Assembly: GCA_934574095.1 (NCBI GenBank)
Contig: CAKTMW010000003.1
Coordinates: 5,341 to 69,340 of the forward strand
Origin: an uncultured Oscillospiraceae bacterium
GTDB lineage: Bacteria > Bacillota > Clostridia > Oscillospirales > Oscillospiraceae
Length of the DNA: 64,000 bases
Direction of reading: 5' to 3'
Shown here: positions 25,438 to 34,586 of the stretch, piece by piece
Layout: the number at the start of each line of letters is the position of its first letter
Numbering within the stretch: position 1 is the stretch's first letter
Notes under the pieces: model-generated
Told to the model about the DNA's origin: nothing
The model's input: only the letters and a program-made list of their open reading frames with translations
The model's database searches: none
Made by a program: the position numbers and the translations under genes

Positions 25438-27441
25438 ATGATGAAAAATCCCCGCCCCTCCCACAGCCGCATGACGGCGCTGACCGTGGCGCTGGGGCTG
25501 ATCCTGCTGCTGTTTCTCATCGCGCTGTATGACGCGCAGATCGTAAACGGCAATAAAAACCGGGCCAACTCCATCGCCTCCAACGCCACGTGGCAGTCGG
25601 TGGAGGCCAGCCGCGGCATCCTCACCGACCGCAACGGCAAGGTGCTGGTGTCCAACCGCCTGGCCTATACCCTGACCTTCAGCAAGAAGGCTTTTTCCGA
25701 CGACCGGGAGCTGAACGCCGCCATCTGGCGGCTGGTGGAGCTGTGCCAGCAGGCGGACACGGCCTGGGTGGACACGCTGCCCCTTTCCCAGCGGTCGCCG
25801 TATCTGTATCTGGCCTCGCGGGACGACGAGACCTTTACCAAATTCCTGGCGCGGAACAAGATCGCGGCCACATCCTCCTCCGCCCAACTGCTGGAATCCC
25901 TGCGGACGCTGTTCGGCATCGACGAGAGCTACACCACCGCCCAGGCCCGGCTCATCGCCGGGGTGCGGTATGAGCTGTCGGGCCGGGACAGCTATGTGTT
26001 CGCCGAGGATGTGCCCACGGAGCTGATCTCCCAGATCACCGACGGCAATTTCGCCGGGGTCACCACGGGACAGTCCTCCATCCGGCAGTACAACACCACC
26101 TACGCCGCCCACATTCTGGGCCGCATCACCCGCATCTACGCGGAGGATTGGCCCACATATCGTGAAAAGGGCTACTCCATGGACGCCCTGGTGGGCGAAA
26201 GCGGCGTGGAGCGGGCCTTTGAGGACTGGCTCCACGGCAACAACGGCACCCGTCTTGTCACCACCGACGAGAAGGGGAAGATCACCGGCGAGGTGTATAT
26301 GCAGGAGCCCAAGCCCGGCGGCACCGTGGCGCTGACGCTGGATCTGGACTTGCAGGCCGCCACCGAAGACGCGCTGGCCAACACCATCGAGGGCATGATC
26401 GACAAGGACAGCGACCAGCGGGGCGGCGCGGCCGCCGTGGTGAAGGTGGGCTCCGGCGAGGTGCTGGCCCTGGCCTCCTACCCCTCCTTCGACCTGTCCA
26501 CCTTCGCCCAGAGCTACAACGACCTGCTGGAGGACGAGCGGCTGCCCATGTTCAACCGGGCCGTCAACGGCACCTACGCGCCCGGCTCCACCTTCAAGAT
26601 GAACACCGCTGTGGCGGCGCTGGAATCCGGCATCATCACCCCCTCCTCCATCATTCAGGACAAGGGCGTATACACCTTCTACGAATACCCCCAGCCCTGG
26701 TGCTGGGTGTGGCCCCTGGGCTATACCCACGGACGGGTCAATGTCAGCGACGCCATCGCCGTGTCCTGCAACTACTTCTTCTATGAGGTAGGCCGCCTGA
26801 CCGGCATCCAGACCATCGACGATTACGCCACCCAGTTCGGTCTGGGCCGCTCCACCGGCATTGAGATCGGCGACAGCGTCGGCGCGCTGGCCTCGCCGGA
26901 GTACGCCGAGGCCCACGAGCTGGAGTGGACCGACGGCCAGACCCTGACCGCCGCCATCGGCCAGTCCTATAACCTGTTCACCCCCTTGCAGCTGGCCAAC
27001 TACATCGCCACGCTGGTGGGCGGCGGCGAGCACTATCAGGCTCACCTGCTGAAAAGCGTGAAGAAATACGACAACAGCCAGCTGCTGTATGTCTACGACG
27101 AGCCGCCGCAGAATACGGTGGAGATGTCGGAGAGCACCGTGGCCGCCGTCACCAAGGGTATGCACGAGCTGACCACCACCTCCCTGGCAGGGGCTTTCGC
27201 CAACTGCGTGGTGTCCGCCGGCGCCAAGACCGGCTCGGCCCAGGTGGGCACGGAGGTGGCCAACGGCGTGTTCGTGGCCTTCGCCCCCTATGAGGACCCG
27301 GAGATCGCCGTGGCCATCGTCATCGAAAAGGGCGGCGCGGGCGCTGCCCTGGCCACCACCGCCGTGGAGGTCATCAACGCCTATTTCGCCGACCGCGTCA
27401 ACGGCGGCGACGTGGTGGGGGAGAATACGATGCTGAAGTGA
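25438..27441 (+). CDS. Penicillin-binding protein 2-type transpeptidase
   Basis: This 667-residue class B PBP has a membrane anchor (about 12-32), a dimerisation/pedestal domain (NATWQSVEASRGILTDRNGK), a linker domain to about 310 and a transpeptidase domain. The active site has Ser384-x-x-Lys387 (APGSTFKM), Ser443-Cys-Asn (SCNYFF) and Lys597-Thr-Gly (AKTGSAQ). It cross-links peptidoglycan during elongation and is the PBP2/MrdA partner of MreCD. The ribosome binding site is GAAAGGAGCG. It is the last gene of the run; family A repeats follow. Confidence 0.92.
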   Translation: MMKNPRPSHSRMTALTVALGLILLLFLIALYDAQIVNGNKNRANSIASNATWQSVEASRGILTDRNGKVLVSNRLAYTLTFSKKAFSDDRELNAAIWRLVELCQQADTAWVDTLPLSQRSPYLYLASRDDETFTKFLARNKIAATSSSAQLLESLRTLFGIDESYTTAQARLIAGVRYELSGRDSYVFAEDVPTELISQITDGNFAGVTTGQSSIRQYNTTYAAHILGRITRIYAEDWPTYREKGYSMDALVGESGVERAFEDWLHGNNGTRLVTTDEKGKITGEVYMQEPKPGGTVALTLDLDLQAATEDALANTIEGMIDKDSDQRGGAAAVVKVGSGEVLALASYPSFDLSTFAQSYNDLLEDERLPMFNRAVNGTYAPGSTFKMNTAVAALESGIITPSSIIQDKGVYTFYEYPQPWCWVWPLGYTHGRVNVSDAIAVSCNYFFYEVGRLTGIQTIDDYATQFGLGRSTGIEIGDSVGALASPEYAEAHELEWTDGQTLTAAIGQSYNLFTPLQLANYIATLVGGGEHYQAHLLKSVKKYDNSQLLYVYDEPPQNTVEMSESTVAAVTKGMHELTTTSLAGAFANCVVSAGAKTGSAQVGTEVANGVFVAFAPYEDPEIAVAIVIEKGGAGAALATTAVEVINAYFADRVNGGDVVGENTMLK

Positions 27442-27469
27442 GGTTTCGCGCCAACGTCCTTGCTTCTTT

Positions 27470-27695
27470 TGTAGGGGCCGATGCCCACGCAGTGGAGCAA
27501 AGCGGAACAAGTACCCTTGGGGTGCATCGGCCCGTGCGCTGACCACTGCGCCATCGTTACCCATTGCGTAGGGGCGGGGTTCTACCCCGCCCGCCGAATT
27601 TTGAAAGCGCCGGCGTTTATCAGGCGGGAGGGGTACCCCAAGGGCACTTGTTCCGCTTCGCTCCACTGCGCCCGCCCCTCCCCTACGCACGACTG
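27470..27695. repeat. Family A repeats with GCAGTGGAGC module in both orientations
   Basis: The forward module CACGCAGTGGAGCAAAGCGG begins at 27485 and its reverse complement (CCGCTTCGCTCCACTGCGCC) sits at 27653-27672. Plain A palindromes lie between. Confidence 0.75.
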
Positions 27696-27732
27696 ACACG
27701 CGAATCGCATCTTACAAACCGGGAGATTTTCT

Positions 27733-29574
27733 ATGACCATCTTCAATTCCCGTGACGAAAACTACAAATCCCCCTTCGGGGCGGTGTGCTGCGGCGCGGC
27801 GGTGTCCTTCACCGTCACGCCGGGGCCGGATTACTGCTCCTGCGGGCTGCTGACCTTCGGCGAATTTGCCGGCGCGCACGGCGAAACAGCCCTCCTCCCC
27901 TGTCCGGGCGGCTTTTCCGGTGTGTTCACCGCGCCGGACACACCGGAGCTGGTGTGGTACAGCTTCCGCTTCACCCGGCCTGACGGCAGCTACGTCTATC
28001 TGGGCCGCAACGGTCTGGGAGAGCAGGCTTCCCGCCAGCCGTGGCAGCTGACGGTATACGAAAGCCGTCCCACGCCGGAGTGGTTCGGTCGGGGCGTTAC
28101 ATACCAGATTTTTCCAGACCGTTTCTGCCGTGACGCCATCCCCGACCCCAAGGGACTGCTGGGCCAGCGGACGGTGCACGACAACTGGGACGATCCGCCC
28201 CGGTTGGGGCCCGATCCCCTGACGGGTCGCTGGAACAGCGATTTCTTCGGCGGCAGCCTGCGGGGCATCTGCCAAAAGCTGGACTACCTGCAAAGCCTGT
28301 CGGTCACCACCCTGTACCTGAACCCCATTTTCTACGCCGCCAGCAGCCACCGGTACGACACGGCGGACTACCGCATGATCGACCCCATGCTGGGCACGGA
28401 GGGCGACCTGCGGATGCTGTGCGCCGAGGCGAAAAAGCGGGGCATCCACGTGATGCTGGACGGCGTGTTCAACCACACCGGCGACGACAGCCGGTACTTC
28501 AACCGGGGCGGCTTTTTCGACACCCCCGGCGCGTACCAGAGCAAGAGCTCCCCCTGGTACGACTGGTTCTGCTTCCAGCACTGGCCGGACAAGTACGACG
28601 CCTGGTGGGGCATCGACACACTGCCCGCTGTCAATGAGAACGCCCCGGCCTACCGGGACTTCATCATCCGGAGCGAGGACAGCGTGATCCGCCATTGGCT
28701 GCGGTGCGGCGCGGACGGCTGGCGGCTGGACGTGGCCGACGAGCTGCCGGACGACTTCATCGAGGAAATTCGCGCCGCCATGGAGCAGGAAAAGCCCGAC
28801 AGCTTTCTGCTGGGCGAGGTGTGGGAGGACGGCAGCAACAAGATCGCCTACTCCCGCCGCCGCAAGTACCTGCTGGGACGGGAGACCCACGGCCTGATGA
28901 ACTATCCCCTGCGGACGGCGGCGCTGGCCTATCTCCGGGGCGGCGACGCGGCGGCCTTCCGGGACGCCATGGAGGAGCAGCGGGAGAACTACCCCCCTGC
29001 CGCCTTTTACAGCGGCCTGAACATTCTGGGCACCCACGACACGCCCCGCATCCTGACGCTGCTGGGCGCGGACACCATTCCGGACAGCAAGGAGGCCCGC
29101 GCCGCCTACCACCTGTCGCCGGAAGCCCGGCGGCTGGCCGTCCGCCGCCTGACGCTGGCGGCCATGCTGCTGTACACCTTCCCCGGCTCCCCCACCCTCT
29201 ATTATGGGGACGAGGCGGGCATGGAGGGCTTCGAGGACCCCATGAACCGGCGGGGCTTTCCCTGGGGACGGGAGGATCAGCGGCTGTTGGCGCTGTACCG
29301 GACGCTGGGCAGGCTGCGGAAGGAGCGGGAGTCCCTGCAAGCGGGCGACCTCGCCTACCTCACCGCCGACGGCGGGCTGCTGGTCTATTGCCGCTCTCTG
29401 AACGGCGAGCGCACCTATACGGCGCTGAACACCGGCGACACGCCGCGGGACGTAACGCTGCCTTGGCCCAACGGCTTTGCCGTGGACGCGGTCAGCGGCC
29501 AGCGGTTCTGGGTGCGGAACGGGACGCTGCGCATCGACCTGCCGCCCTGCGACGGCGTGGTTTTGGTAATATGA
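27733..29574 (+). CDS. Glycoside hydrolase family 13 alpha-amylase/neopullulanase-like
   Basis: The 613-residue cytoplasmic enzyme (no signal peptide) has an N-terminal beta-sandwich (about 1-115) as in neopullulanases and cyclomaltodextrinases, then a GH13 barrel. Conserved regions are DGVFNHTG (I), GWRLDVAD with nucleophile Asp333 (II), GEVWED with acid/base Glu362 (III) and LGTHDTPR with Asp436 (IV). It should cleave alpha-1,4 (and possibly alpha-1,6) linkages of imported maltodextrins. Start ATG 27733 follows CCGGGAG. Its terminator is the parS-bearing hairpin downstream. Confidence 0.9.
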   Translation: MTIFNSRDENYKSPFGAVCCGAAVSFTVTPGPDYCSCGLLTFGEFAGAHGETALLPCPGGFSGVFTAPDTPELVWYSFRFTRPDGSYVYLGRNGLGEQASRQPWQLTVYESRPTPEWFGRGVTYQIFPDRFCRDAIPDPKGLLGQRTVHDNWDDPPRLGPDPLTGRWNSDFFGGSLRGICQKLDYLQSLSVTTLYLNPIFYAASSHRYDTADYRMIDPMLGTEGDLRMLCAEAKKRGIHVMLDGVFNHTGDDSRYFNRGGFFDTPGAYQSKSSPWYDWFCFQHWPDKYDAWWGIDTLPAVNENAPAYRDFIIRSEDSVIRHWLRCGADGWRLDVADELPDDFIEEIRAAMEQEKPDSFLLGEVWEDGSNKIAYSRRRKYLLGRETHGLMNYPLRTAALAYLRGGDAAAFRDAMEEQRENYPPAAFYSGLNILGTHDTPRILTLLGADTIPDSKEARAAYHLSPEARRLAVRRLTLAAMLLYTFPGSPTLYYGDEAGMEGFEDPMNRRGFPWGREDQRLLALYRTLGRLRKERESLQAGDLAYLTADGGLLVYCRSLNGERTYTALNTGDTPRDVTLPWPNGFAVDAVSGQRFWVRNGTLRIDLPPCDGVVLVI

Positions 29575-29583
29575 CTCCGCGAG

Positions 29584-29618
29584 GGGGATGTTTCACGTGA
29601 AACATCCCCCCGCCTTTT
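29584..29618 (+). terminator. Terminator whose stem is a parS site
   Basis: GGGGATGTTTCACGTGAAAC continues into ATCCCC and is followed by a T-run. The central 16 bases (29589-29604) are a perfect TGTTTCACGTGAAACA, the ParB-binding consensus. The hairpin ends the GH13 transcript. Confidence 0.85.
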
Positions 29619-29625
29619 TTGCCGA

Positions 29626-29661
29626 CGCCGGTGTTTCACGTGAAACACCGGCGTTTCTTTT
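29626..29661 (+). promoter_or_regulatory. Second parS site, also a hairpin with T-run
   Basis: CGCCGGTGTTTCACGTGAAA continues into CACCGGCG and TTTCTTTTTT. The parS core is at 29632-29647, 43 bases after the first. Confidence 0.85.
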
Positions 29662-29695
29662 TTGCAAAAATTGTCACGCGCCGTTGAAAAAAGTA

Positions 29696-29723
29696 TTGAA
29701 ACCTATCACTTTTGTGGTATACT
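29696..29723 (+). promoter_or_regulatory. Promoter of parAB
   Basis: TTGAAA (29696-29701), 16 bases, TATACT (29718-29723). Confidence 0.75.
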
Positions 29724-29770
29724 ATTTCTATTATAGAGACAGAACTGGCGAAAGTACGAGGAGAATTACC

Positions 29771-30526
29771 GTGGCAAAAATCGTTGCGATCGTAAATCAG
29801 AAGGGCGGCGTGGGCAAGACCACCACCTGTGTGAATCTGGCGGCAGGCGTGGCCCTGGCGGGCAAGCGGGTGCTGCTGTGCGACTTTGACCCCCAGGCCA
29901 ACGCCACCAGCGGCATGGGCGTGGACAAAACCGTGTCCAACGGCGTGTACGACGTCATCATCAACGGCGTGGAGACAGAGAAGGTCATCGTCACCACCCC
30001 CTACGGCGACGTGCTGCCCAGCAGCAAGGCGCTGGCAGGCGCGGGCGTGGAGATGATCAACCTGCCGGAGCGGCAATTCCTGCTGAAGCAGGCGCTGCGC
30101 CAGGTGGCGGACCGGTATGATTACATCTTCATCGACTGCCCCCCTTCCCTGGAGCTGCTGACGCTGAACGCCCTGTGCGCCGCCAATTCCCTGCTGGTGC
30201 CGGTGCAGGGGGAGTATTTCGCCCTGGAGGGGCTCAGCGATCTGATGAACACGGTGCGTCTGGTGCGCCGGGGCATGAATCCCCAGCTGCAGATCGAGGG
30301 TGTCCTGCTGACCATGTTCGACGGCCGCACCAATCTCAGCATTCAGGTGGCGCAGGAGATCAAGCGCTTCTTCCCCGGCAAGGTCTATTCCACGGTGATC
30401 CCCCGGAATATCCGTCTCAGCGAAGCGCCCAGCCACGGCAAGCCCATTTACAGCTATGACCGCACCTGCCGGGGCACGGAGGCCTATGCGGCGCTGACGG
30501 CAGAATTTCTGAAGAAAAACGCCTGA
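29771..30526 (+). CDS. parA: Chromosome-partitioning ATPase ParA (Soj)
   Basis: The 251-residue protein starts at GTG 29771 behind CGAGGAGAA; the open frame upstream crosses the parS hairpins and is not used. It has the deviant Walker A NQKGGVGKTTT (about 8-18), the switch DFDPQANAT and Walker B IDCPPSLELLTLNAL. It forms ATP dimers on DNA that pull ParB-parS complexes apart and, in Bacillus, also controls DnaA. parB follows 37 bases later. Confidence 0.95.
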   Translation: MAKIVAIVNQKGGVGKTTTCVNLAAGVALAGKRVLLCDFDPQANATSGMGVDKTVSNGVYDVIINGVETEKVIVTTPYGDVLPSSKALAGAGVEMINLPERQFLLKQALRQVADRYDYIFIDCPPSLELLTLNALCAANSLLVPVQGEYFALEGLSDLMNTVRLVRRGMNPQLQIEGVLLTMFDGRTNLSIQVAQEIKRFFPGKVYSTVIPRNIRLSEAPSHGKPIYSYDRTCRGTEAYAALTAEFLKKNA

Positions 30527-30563
30527 CGGGGCTTGCGCCCCGCGTGAAAGGAGTACGGGATAT

Positions 30564-31424
30564 ATGGCAAAAGAAAAGGGCCTGGGCAAGGGCCTTGACG
30601 CCTTGTTCGGCGACGATTTCATCGCCGAGCCGGAGGTGAAGAGCAGTCTCTTCCTCCCTATTTCCCAGGTGGAGAGCTGCGCCACCCAGCCCCGGAAGCA
30701 GTTTGACCCCGACGCGCTGGCCGATCTGGCGGACTCCATCCGGCAGCACGGCATCATCCAGCCGCTGACGGTGCGGAAGCTGCAATCCGGCTACTATCAG
30801 ATCATCGCCGGTGAGCGCCGGTGGCGGGCCGCCCGCATGGCGGGATTGAGCCAGGTGCCGGTGGTGGTCATCGAGGCCGACGACCGCAAGGCCATGGAGC
30901 TGGCCATGATCGAAAACCTCCAGCGTGAGGACCTGAATCCCATGGAGGAGGCCGAGGGCTACCGCACACTGATGGACCAGTACGGCCTGACCCAGGAGGA
31001 GACCTCCCAGCGGGTGGGCAAGTCCCGCAGCGCCGTGGCCAACGCATTGCGGCTGCTGAACCTGTCGAAAGAGGTGCGGGCGCTGGTGGAGGAGGGCAAG
31101 CTGTCCGGCGGACACGCCCGCGCACTGGTGCCGCTGACAGCGGAGATGCAGCAAAAAGCCGCCGCCCTCATCATCAAGGACGATCTGTCCGTCCGCCAGA
31201 CGGAGCTGCTGGTGAAGAAGCTGACGGCGGAGAAGAAGGACGCGCCCGCCAAGGACGCCACCGCCGTGGATTACGCCGCCGAGGCCGCCCGTGAGCTGGG
31301 CGAACGGCTGGGCCGTCCCTGCAAGATCGTCACCGGCAAGAAGAAGGGCCGCATTGAGCTGGAATACTACGGCGTGGACGACCTGAACGCACTGCTGGAC
31401 GCGCTGCATCAACTGAAGAAGTAA
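30564..31424 (+). CDS. parB: Chromosome-partitioning protein ParB (Spo0J)
   Basis: This 286-residue protein has the N-terminal ParA-stimulating peptide (KGLGKGLDALFG), the CTP-binding ParB domain (IIQPLTVRKL, then GERRWRAARMAGLSQVPVVV and ENLQREDLNPMEEAEGY), a helix-turn-helix (TQEETSQRVGKSRSAVANAL) and a C-terminal dimer domain. It loads at parS, spreads as a CTP clamp and recruits condensin. The third parS lies two bases after its stop codon. Confidence 0.95.
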   Translation: MAKEKGLGKGLDALFGDDFIAEPEVKSSLFLPISQVESCATQPRKQFDPDALADLADSIRQHGIIQPLTVRKLQSGYYQIIAGERRWRAARMAGLSQVPVVVIEADDRKAMELAMIENLQREDLNPMEEAEGYRTLMDQYGLTQEETSQRVGKSRSAVANALRLLNLSKEVRALVEEGKLSGGHARALVPLTAEMQQKAAALIIKDDLSVRQTELLVKKLTAEKKDAPAKDATAVDYAAEAARELGERLGRPCKIVTGKKKGRIELEYYGVDDLNALLDALHQLKK

Positions 31425-31425
31425 G

Positions 31426-31441
31426 TGTTTCACGTGAAACA
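31426..31441. promoter_or_regulatory. Third parS site
   Basis: Perfect TGTTTCACGTGAAACA directly downstream of parB. Confidence 0.92.
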
Positions 31442-31538
31442 TGTCCTCTCCCCTGCCCCACAACGTCGGCAAATGGGCGGACAGGGTCGTCCGCCCCTAC
31501 AAAATAGGATCATACATTGTATATAAGAGGTAAGCATC

Positions 31539-32861
31539 ATGCTTGATATCAAATTTGTCCGGGAAAATCCCGATATCGTCAAGGAAAACATCCGCAAGAA
31601 GTTCCAGAATGCCAAGCTGCCGCTGGTGGACGAGGCCATCGCGCTGGACGCCCAGCGCCGCCAGGCCATCGCCGACGGCGAGGCCCTGAAGGCCGAGCGC
31701 AACAAGCTGTCCAAGGCCAACGGCCCCCTGTTCGGCAAGCTGAAAAAGTGCACCGACGAGGCGGAGAAGGCCGCCATTCAGGCCCAGATCGACGCCAACA
31801 ACGCCGCCGTCAAGGCCGACGCCGACCGTATGGCCGCGCTGGAGGCCCAGAAGGAGCAGGCCGAGGCCGCCCTGAATAAGATCATGCTGGTGATCCCCCA
31901 GATCATCGACGACAGCGTCCCCATCGGCCCCGACGACAGTTGCAACGTGGAGGTGGAGCGCTTCGGCGAGCCCAAGACCCCGGATTTCGAGGTGCCCTAT
32001 CACACCGACATTATGGAGCGGTTTGACGGCATCGATCTGGATGCGGCGGGCCGCGTGTCCGGCAGCGGCTTCTACTACCTGCTGGGCGACATCGCCCGGC
32101 TCCACGAGGCGGTACTGGCCTACGCCCGCGACTTCATGATCGACAAGGGCTTCACCTACTGCATCCCCCCCTTCATGATCCACGGCAATGTGGTGGAGGG
32201 CGTTATGAGCCAGACCGACATGGACGCCATGATGTACAAGATTGAGGGCGAGGACCTGTACCTGATCGGCACCAGCGAGCACTCCATGATCGGCAAGTTC
32301 ATCGAGCAGATCCTGCCGGAGGACAAGCTGCCCCAGACCCTGACCTCCTACTCCCCCTGCTTCCGCAAGGAGAAGGGCGCCCACGGCATCGAGGAGCGGG
32401 GCGTGTACCGCATCCACCAGTTTGAAAAGCAGGAGATGATCGTGGTCTGCAAGCCGGAGGACTCCAAGGCCTGGTACGAGAAGATGTGGCGTTACAGCGT
32501 GGAGCTGTTCCGCAGTCTGGATATCCCCGTGCGGCAGCTGGAGTGCTGCTCCGGCGATCTGGCCGATCTGAAGTGCAAGTCCTGCGACATCGAGGCCTGG
32601 TCCCCCCGCCAGCAGAAGTACTTCGAGGTGTGCTCCTGCTCCAATCTTGGCGACGCTCAGGCCCGCCGCCTGAAGATCCGCTACAAGGACAAGGACGGCA
32701 AGATGCAGCTGTGCCACACCCTGAACAACACCGTGGTGGCCCCTCCCCGGATGCTGATCGCCTTCCTGGAGAACAATCTGCAAGCCGACGGCAGCGTTCT
32801 GGTGCCGGAGGTGCTGCGGCCCTACATGGGCGGCAAGGCCGTTCTGATGCCCAAGCATTGA
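31539..32861 (+). CDS. serS: Serine--tRNA ligase
   Basis: The 440-residue class II synthetase has an N-terminal tRNA-binding coiled-coil arm (about 25-105) and a catalytic core with motif 2 FRKEKGAHGIEERGVYRIHQ and motif 3 near NNTVVAPPRMLIAFLENN. The segment CCSGDLADLKCKSCDIEAWS followed by CSCSNLGDAQARR is the serine/ATP site region. It charges tRNA-Ser and also tRNA-Sec where present. No T-box is visible in the 97 bases before it, which hold a partial A repeat. Confidence 0.96.
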   Translation: MLDIKFVRENPDIVKENIRKKFQNAKLPLVDEAIALDAQRRQAIADGEALKAERNKLSKANGPLFGKLKKCTDEAEKAAIQAQIDANNAAVKADADRMAALEAQKEQAEAALNKIMLVIPQIIDDSVPIGPDDSCNVEVERFGEPKTPDFEVPYHTDIMERFDGIDLDAAGRVSGSGFYYLLGDIARLHEAVLAYARDFMIDKGFTYCIPPFMIHGNVVEGVMSQTDMDAMMYKIEGEDLYLIGTSEHSMIGKFIEQILPEDKLPQTLTSYSPCFRKEKGAHGIEERGVYRIHQFEKQEMIVVCKPEDSKAWYEKMWRYSVELFRSLDIPVRQLECCSGDLADLKCKSCDIEAWSPRQQKYFEVCSCSNLGDAQARRLKIRYKDKDGKMQLCHTLNNTVVAPPRMLIAFLENNLQADGSVLVPEVLRPYMGGKAVLMPKH

Positions 32862-32919
32862 CAACCATTTGTAATATTTCATTTCGTCTATACAGTTTGC
32901 TATCAGGAGGACGAAGAAA

Positions 32920-33366
32920 ATGAAGAAATTTATCGCCGAATTCAAGGAATTCGCCATGAAGGGCAACGTAGTGGACATGGCCATCGGCGTTGTCATCGGC
33001 GCTGCCTTTGGCAAGATCACCACCTCGCTGGTGAACGACGTCATCATGCCCCTCATCTCCCGCATCACCGGCGGCGTGGATTTCAGCGCCTGGAAATGGG
33101 TACTGAAGGCCGCCGAGGTGGCCGAGGACGGCACGGAGATTCCGGAGATCGCCGTCAACTACGGCAGCTTCATCGCCGTGGTGCTGGACTTCCTGATCAT
33201 CGCCTTTGTGCTGTTCCTGGTGGTGAAGGCCATCAATAAGCTGCGCAGCATCGGCAAGAAGGAGGAGCCCGCCGAAGAGGAGGACCCCGCCCCCACCAGC
33301 GAGGAGCTGCTGACGGAGATTCGGGACCTGCTGAAGGAGCACAGCGATGGAAGCCACTCTGCGTGA
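32920..33366 (+). CDS. mscL: Large-conductance mechanosensitive channel MscL
   Basis: The 148-residue protein has the N-terminal amphipathic helix and first pore helix [20 protein letters not shown], then [20 protein letters not shown] periplasmic-type loop is followed by the second helix ([20 protein letters not shown]) and a C-terminal helix bundle ([15 protein letters not shown]). It opens on membrane tension to release solutes in osmotic downshock. Its last 20 bases overlap rsmG in another frame. Confidence 0.96.
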   Translation: MKKFIAEFKEFAMKGNVVDMAIGVVIGAAFGKITTSLVNDVIMPLISRITGGVDFSAWKWVLKAAEVAEDGTEIPEIAVNYGSFIAVVLDFLIIAFVLFLVVKAINKLRSIGKKEEPAEEEDPAPTSEELLTEIRDLLKEHSDGSHSA

Positions 33367-34045
33367 GGGCCTGGCGGCGCTGGGTCTCCCCTCCCCCGCC
33401 GCGCCGCAGCTGCTGGATTTCGTCCGGCGGCTGCTGGAAAAAAATCAGGTGATGAACCTGACGGCCATCACGGAGCCCAAGGACGTGGCCGCCCTGCACC
33501 TGCTGGACTGCGCCGCGCTGCTGACCATGGCGGACTTCCGGGGCAAGACGGTGGTGGACGTGGGCACCGGCGCGGGATTCCCCGGCATGGTGCTGCGGAT
33601 ACTGGAGCCGGACTTCGATTTGACGCTGCTGGACAGTCTGGGCAAACGCATCGACTGGCTGCGGGAGACCTGCGATGACATGGGGCTTTCCCGCGTTGCC
33701 TGCGTCCACGCCCGCGCCGAGGAATTCGCCGGAGCGCACCGGCAAGCCTACGACATGGCCACCTCCCGCGCTGTGGCGGCGCTGCCGCTGCTGAGCGAGC
33801 TGGCGCTGCCGCTGGTGAAACCGGGCGGCTGCTTCCTGGCCATGAAATCCGTGGACAGCGGCGAGGAGATCGACAGCGCACGGGGCGCTATCGGCCAGCT
33901 GGGCGGCCGGATCGAGGCCATCCGGGATTACGCCATCCCCGGTACGGACGTGACCCACCGTGTGGTGGTCATCCGCAAGGTGAAGGACACCCCGCCCCAG
34001 TTTCCCAGAAGCTGGGCGAGGATGAAGAAAGCGCCGTTGAAGTAG
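33347..34045 (+). CDS. rsmG: 16S rRNA (guanine-N7) methyltransferase RsmG
   Basis: This 232-residue SAM methyltransferase modifies G527 (E. coli numbering) of 16S rRNA. Signature segments are [22 protein letters not shown], the SAM loop [27 protein letters not shown] and [20 protein letters not shown], then [11 protein letters not shown]. It overlaps mscL by 20 bases, so translation of the two is linked. In many Firmicutes it precedes parAB, but here it follows parAB-serS-mscL. Confidence 0.95.
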   Translation: MEATLREGLAALGLPSPAAPQLLDFVRRLLEKNQVMNLTAITEPKDVAALHLLDCAALLTMADFRGKTVVDVGTGAGFPGMVLRILEPDFDLTLLDSLGKRIDWLRETCDDMGLSRVACVHARAEEFAGAHRQAYDMATSRAVAALPLLSELALPLVKPGGCFLAMKSVDSGEEIDSARGAIGQLGGRIEAIRDYAIPGTDVTHRVVVIRKVKDTPPQFPRSWARMKKAPLK

Positions 34046-34049
34046 GGGG

Positions 34050-34510
34050 TTTCGTCCCTGCGGGGACGAGGTACTTTTGGCCGCTGTCCCAAAAGTACCC
34101 AAAAGGACAGCTTAAACCTGCGGTTTAAGAATCCGCGCACGCTATTCCCCTTTCGTAATTGCTGCCTTTTACCTCGCGTTCGCGGAACACAGTTGTTATC
34201 GCTACGTATGACGCATTGACTTCCTTCCTACGCCGCTGCCGCTCATGCGCTGCAACGGCAGAAACAACAGCGTTGTTCGGCGTAGGCATCAGCGCCAGCG
34301 GCGCTGTTGCTGAGACGATTCGATAACAAAACGAAAAAAGAAAATTCTGCGCGAACGTGCGGTACACATCTGCAATTTTGCATAAAGCATAGCGCGCAAG
34401 GAGGTGCAGGAACCTTGGTTCCTGCTGGCGTTCTTTCCCCCTTTCTTTCGCTATTGAAAGAAAGGGGCCACGAAACACCCCCTCGCGCCCAAAGGCGCGA
34501 AACACCCCCA
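34050..34510. repeat. Family E compound inverted repeat, full copy (E4)
   Basis: Left end TTTCGTCCCTGCGGGGACGA with GTACTTTTGG/CCAAAAGTAC. The left half carries AAACCTGCGGTTT. The centre is CGCCGCTGCCGCT / AGCGCCAGCGGCGC. The right half ends in CCCCTTTCTTTCG/GAAAGAAAGGGG and CACGAAACACCCC. An additional GCGCCCAAAGGCGC copy of the end follows. No gene between 34046 and 34586. Confidence 0.7.
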
Positions 34511-34586
34511 TAGGGCCGACAGAGTCATCCGCCCCTACGGCCGATTCAAGAACACTTCTTCATCATCTCACGAAAGGAGAACCCCC

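Noticed and set aside
24739-27699. A 986-codon open frame on the minus strand opposite mreC, mreD and PBP2
   Set aside because: It is the GC3-driven mirror of three real genes with all expected catalytic motifs. Its translation is Gly/His/Val-rich low complexity with no family.
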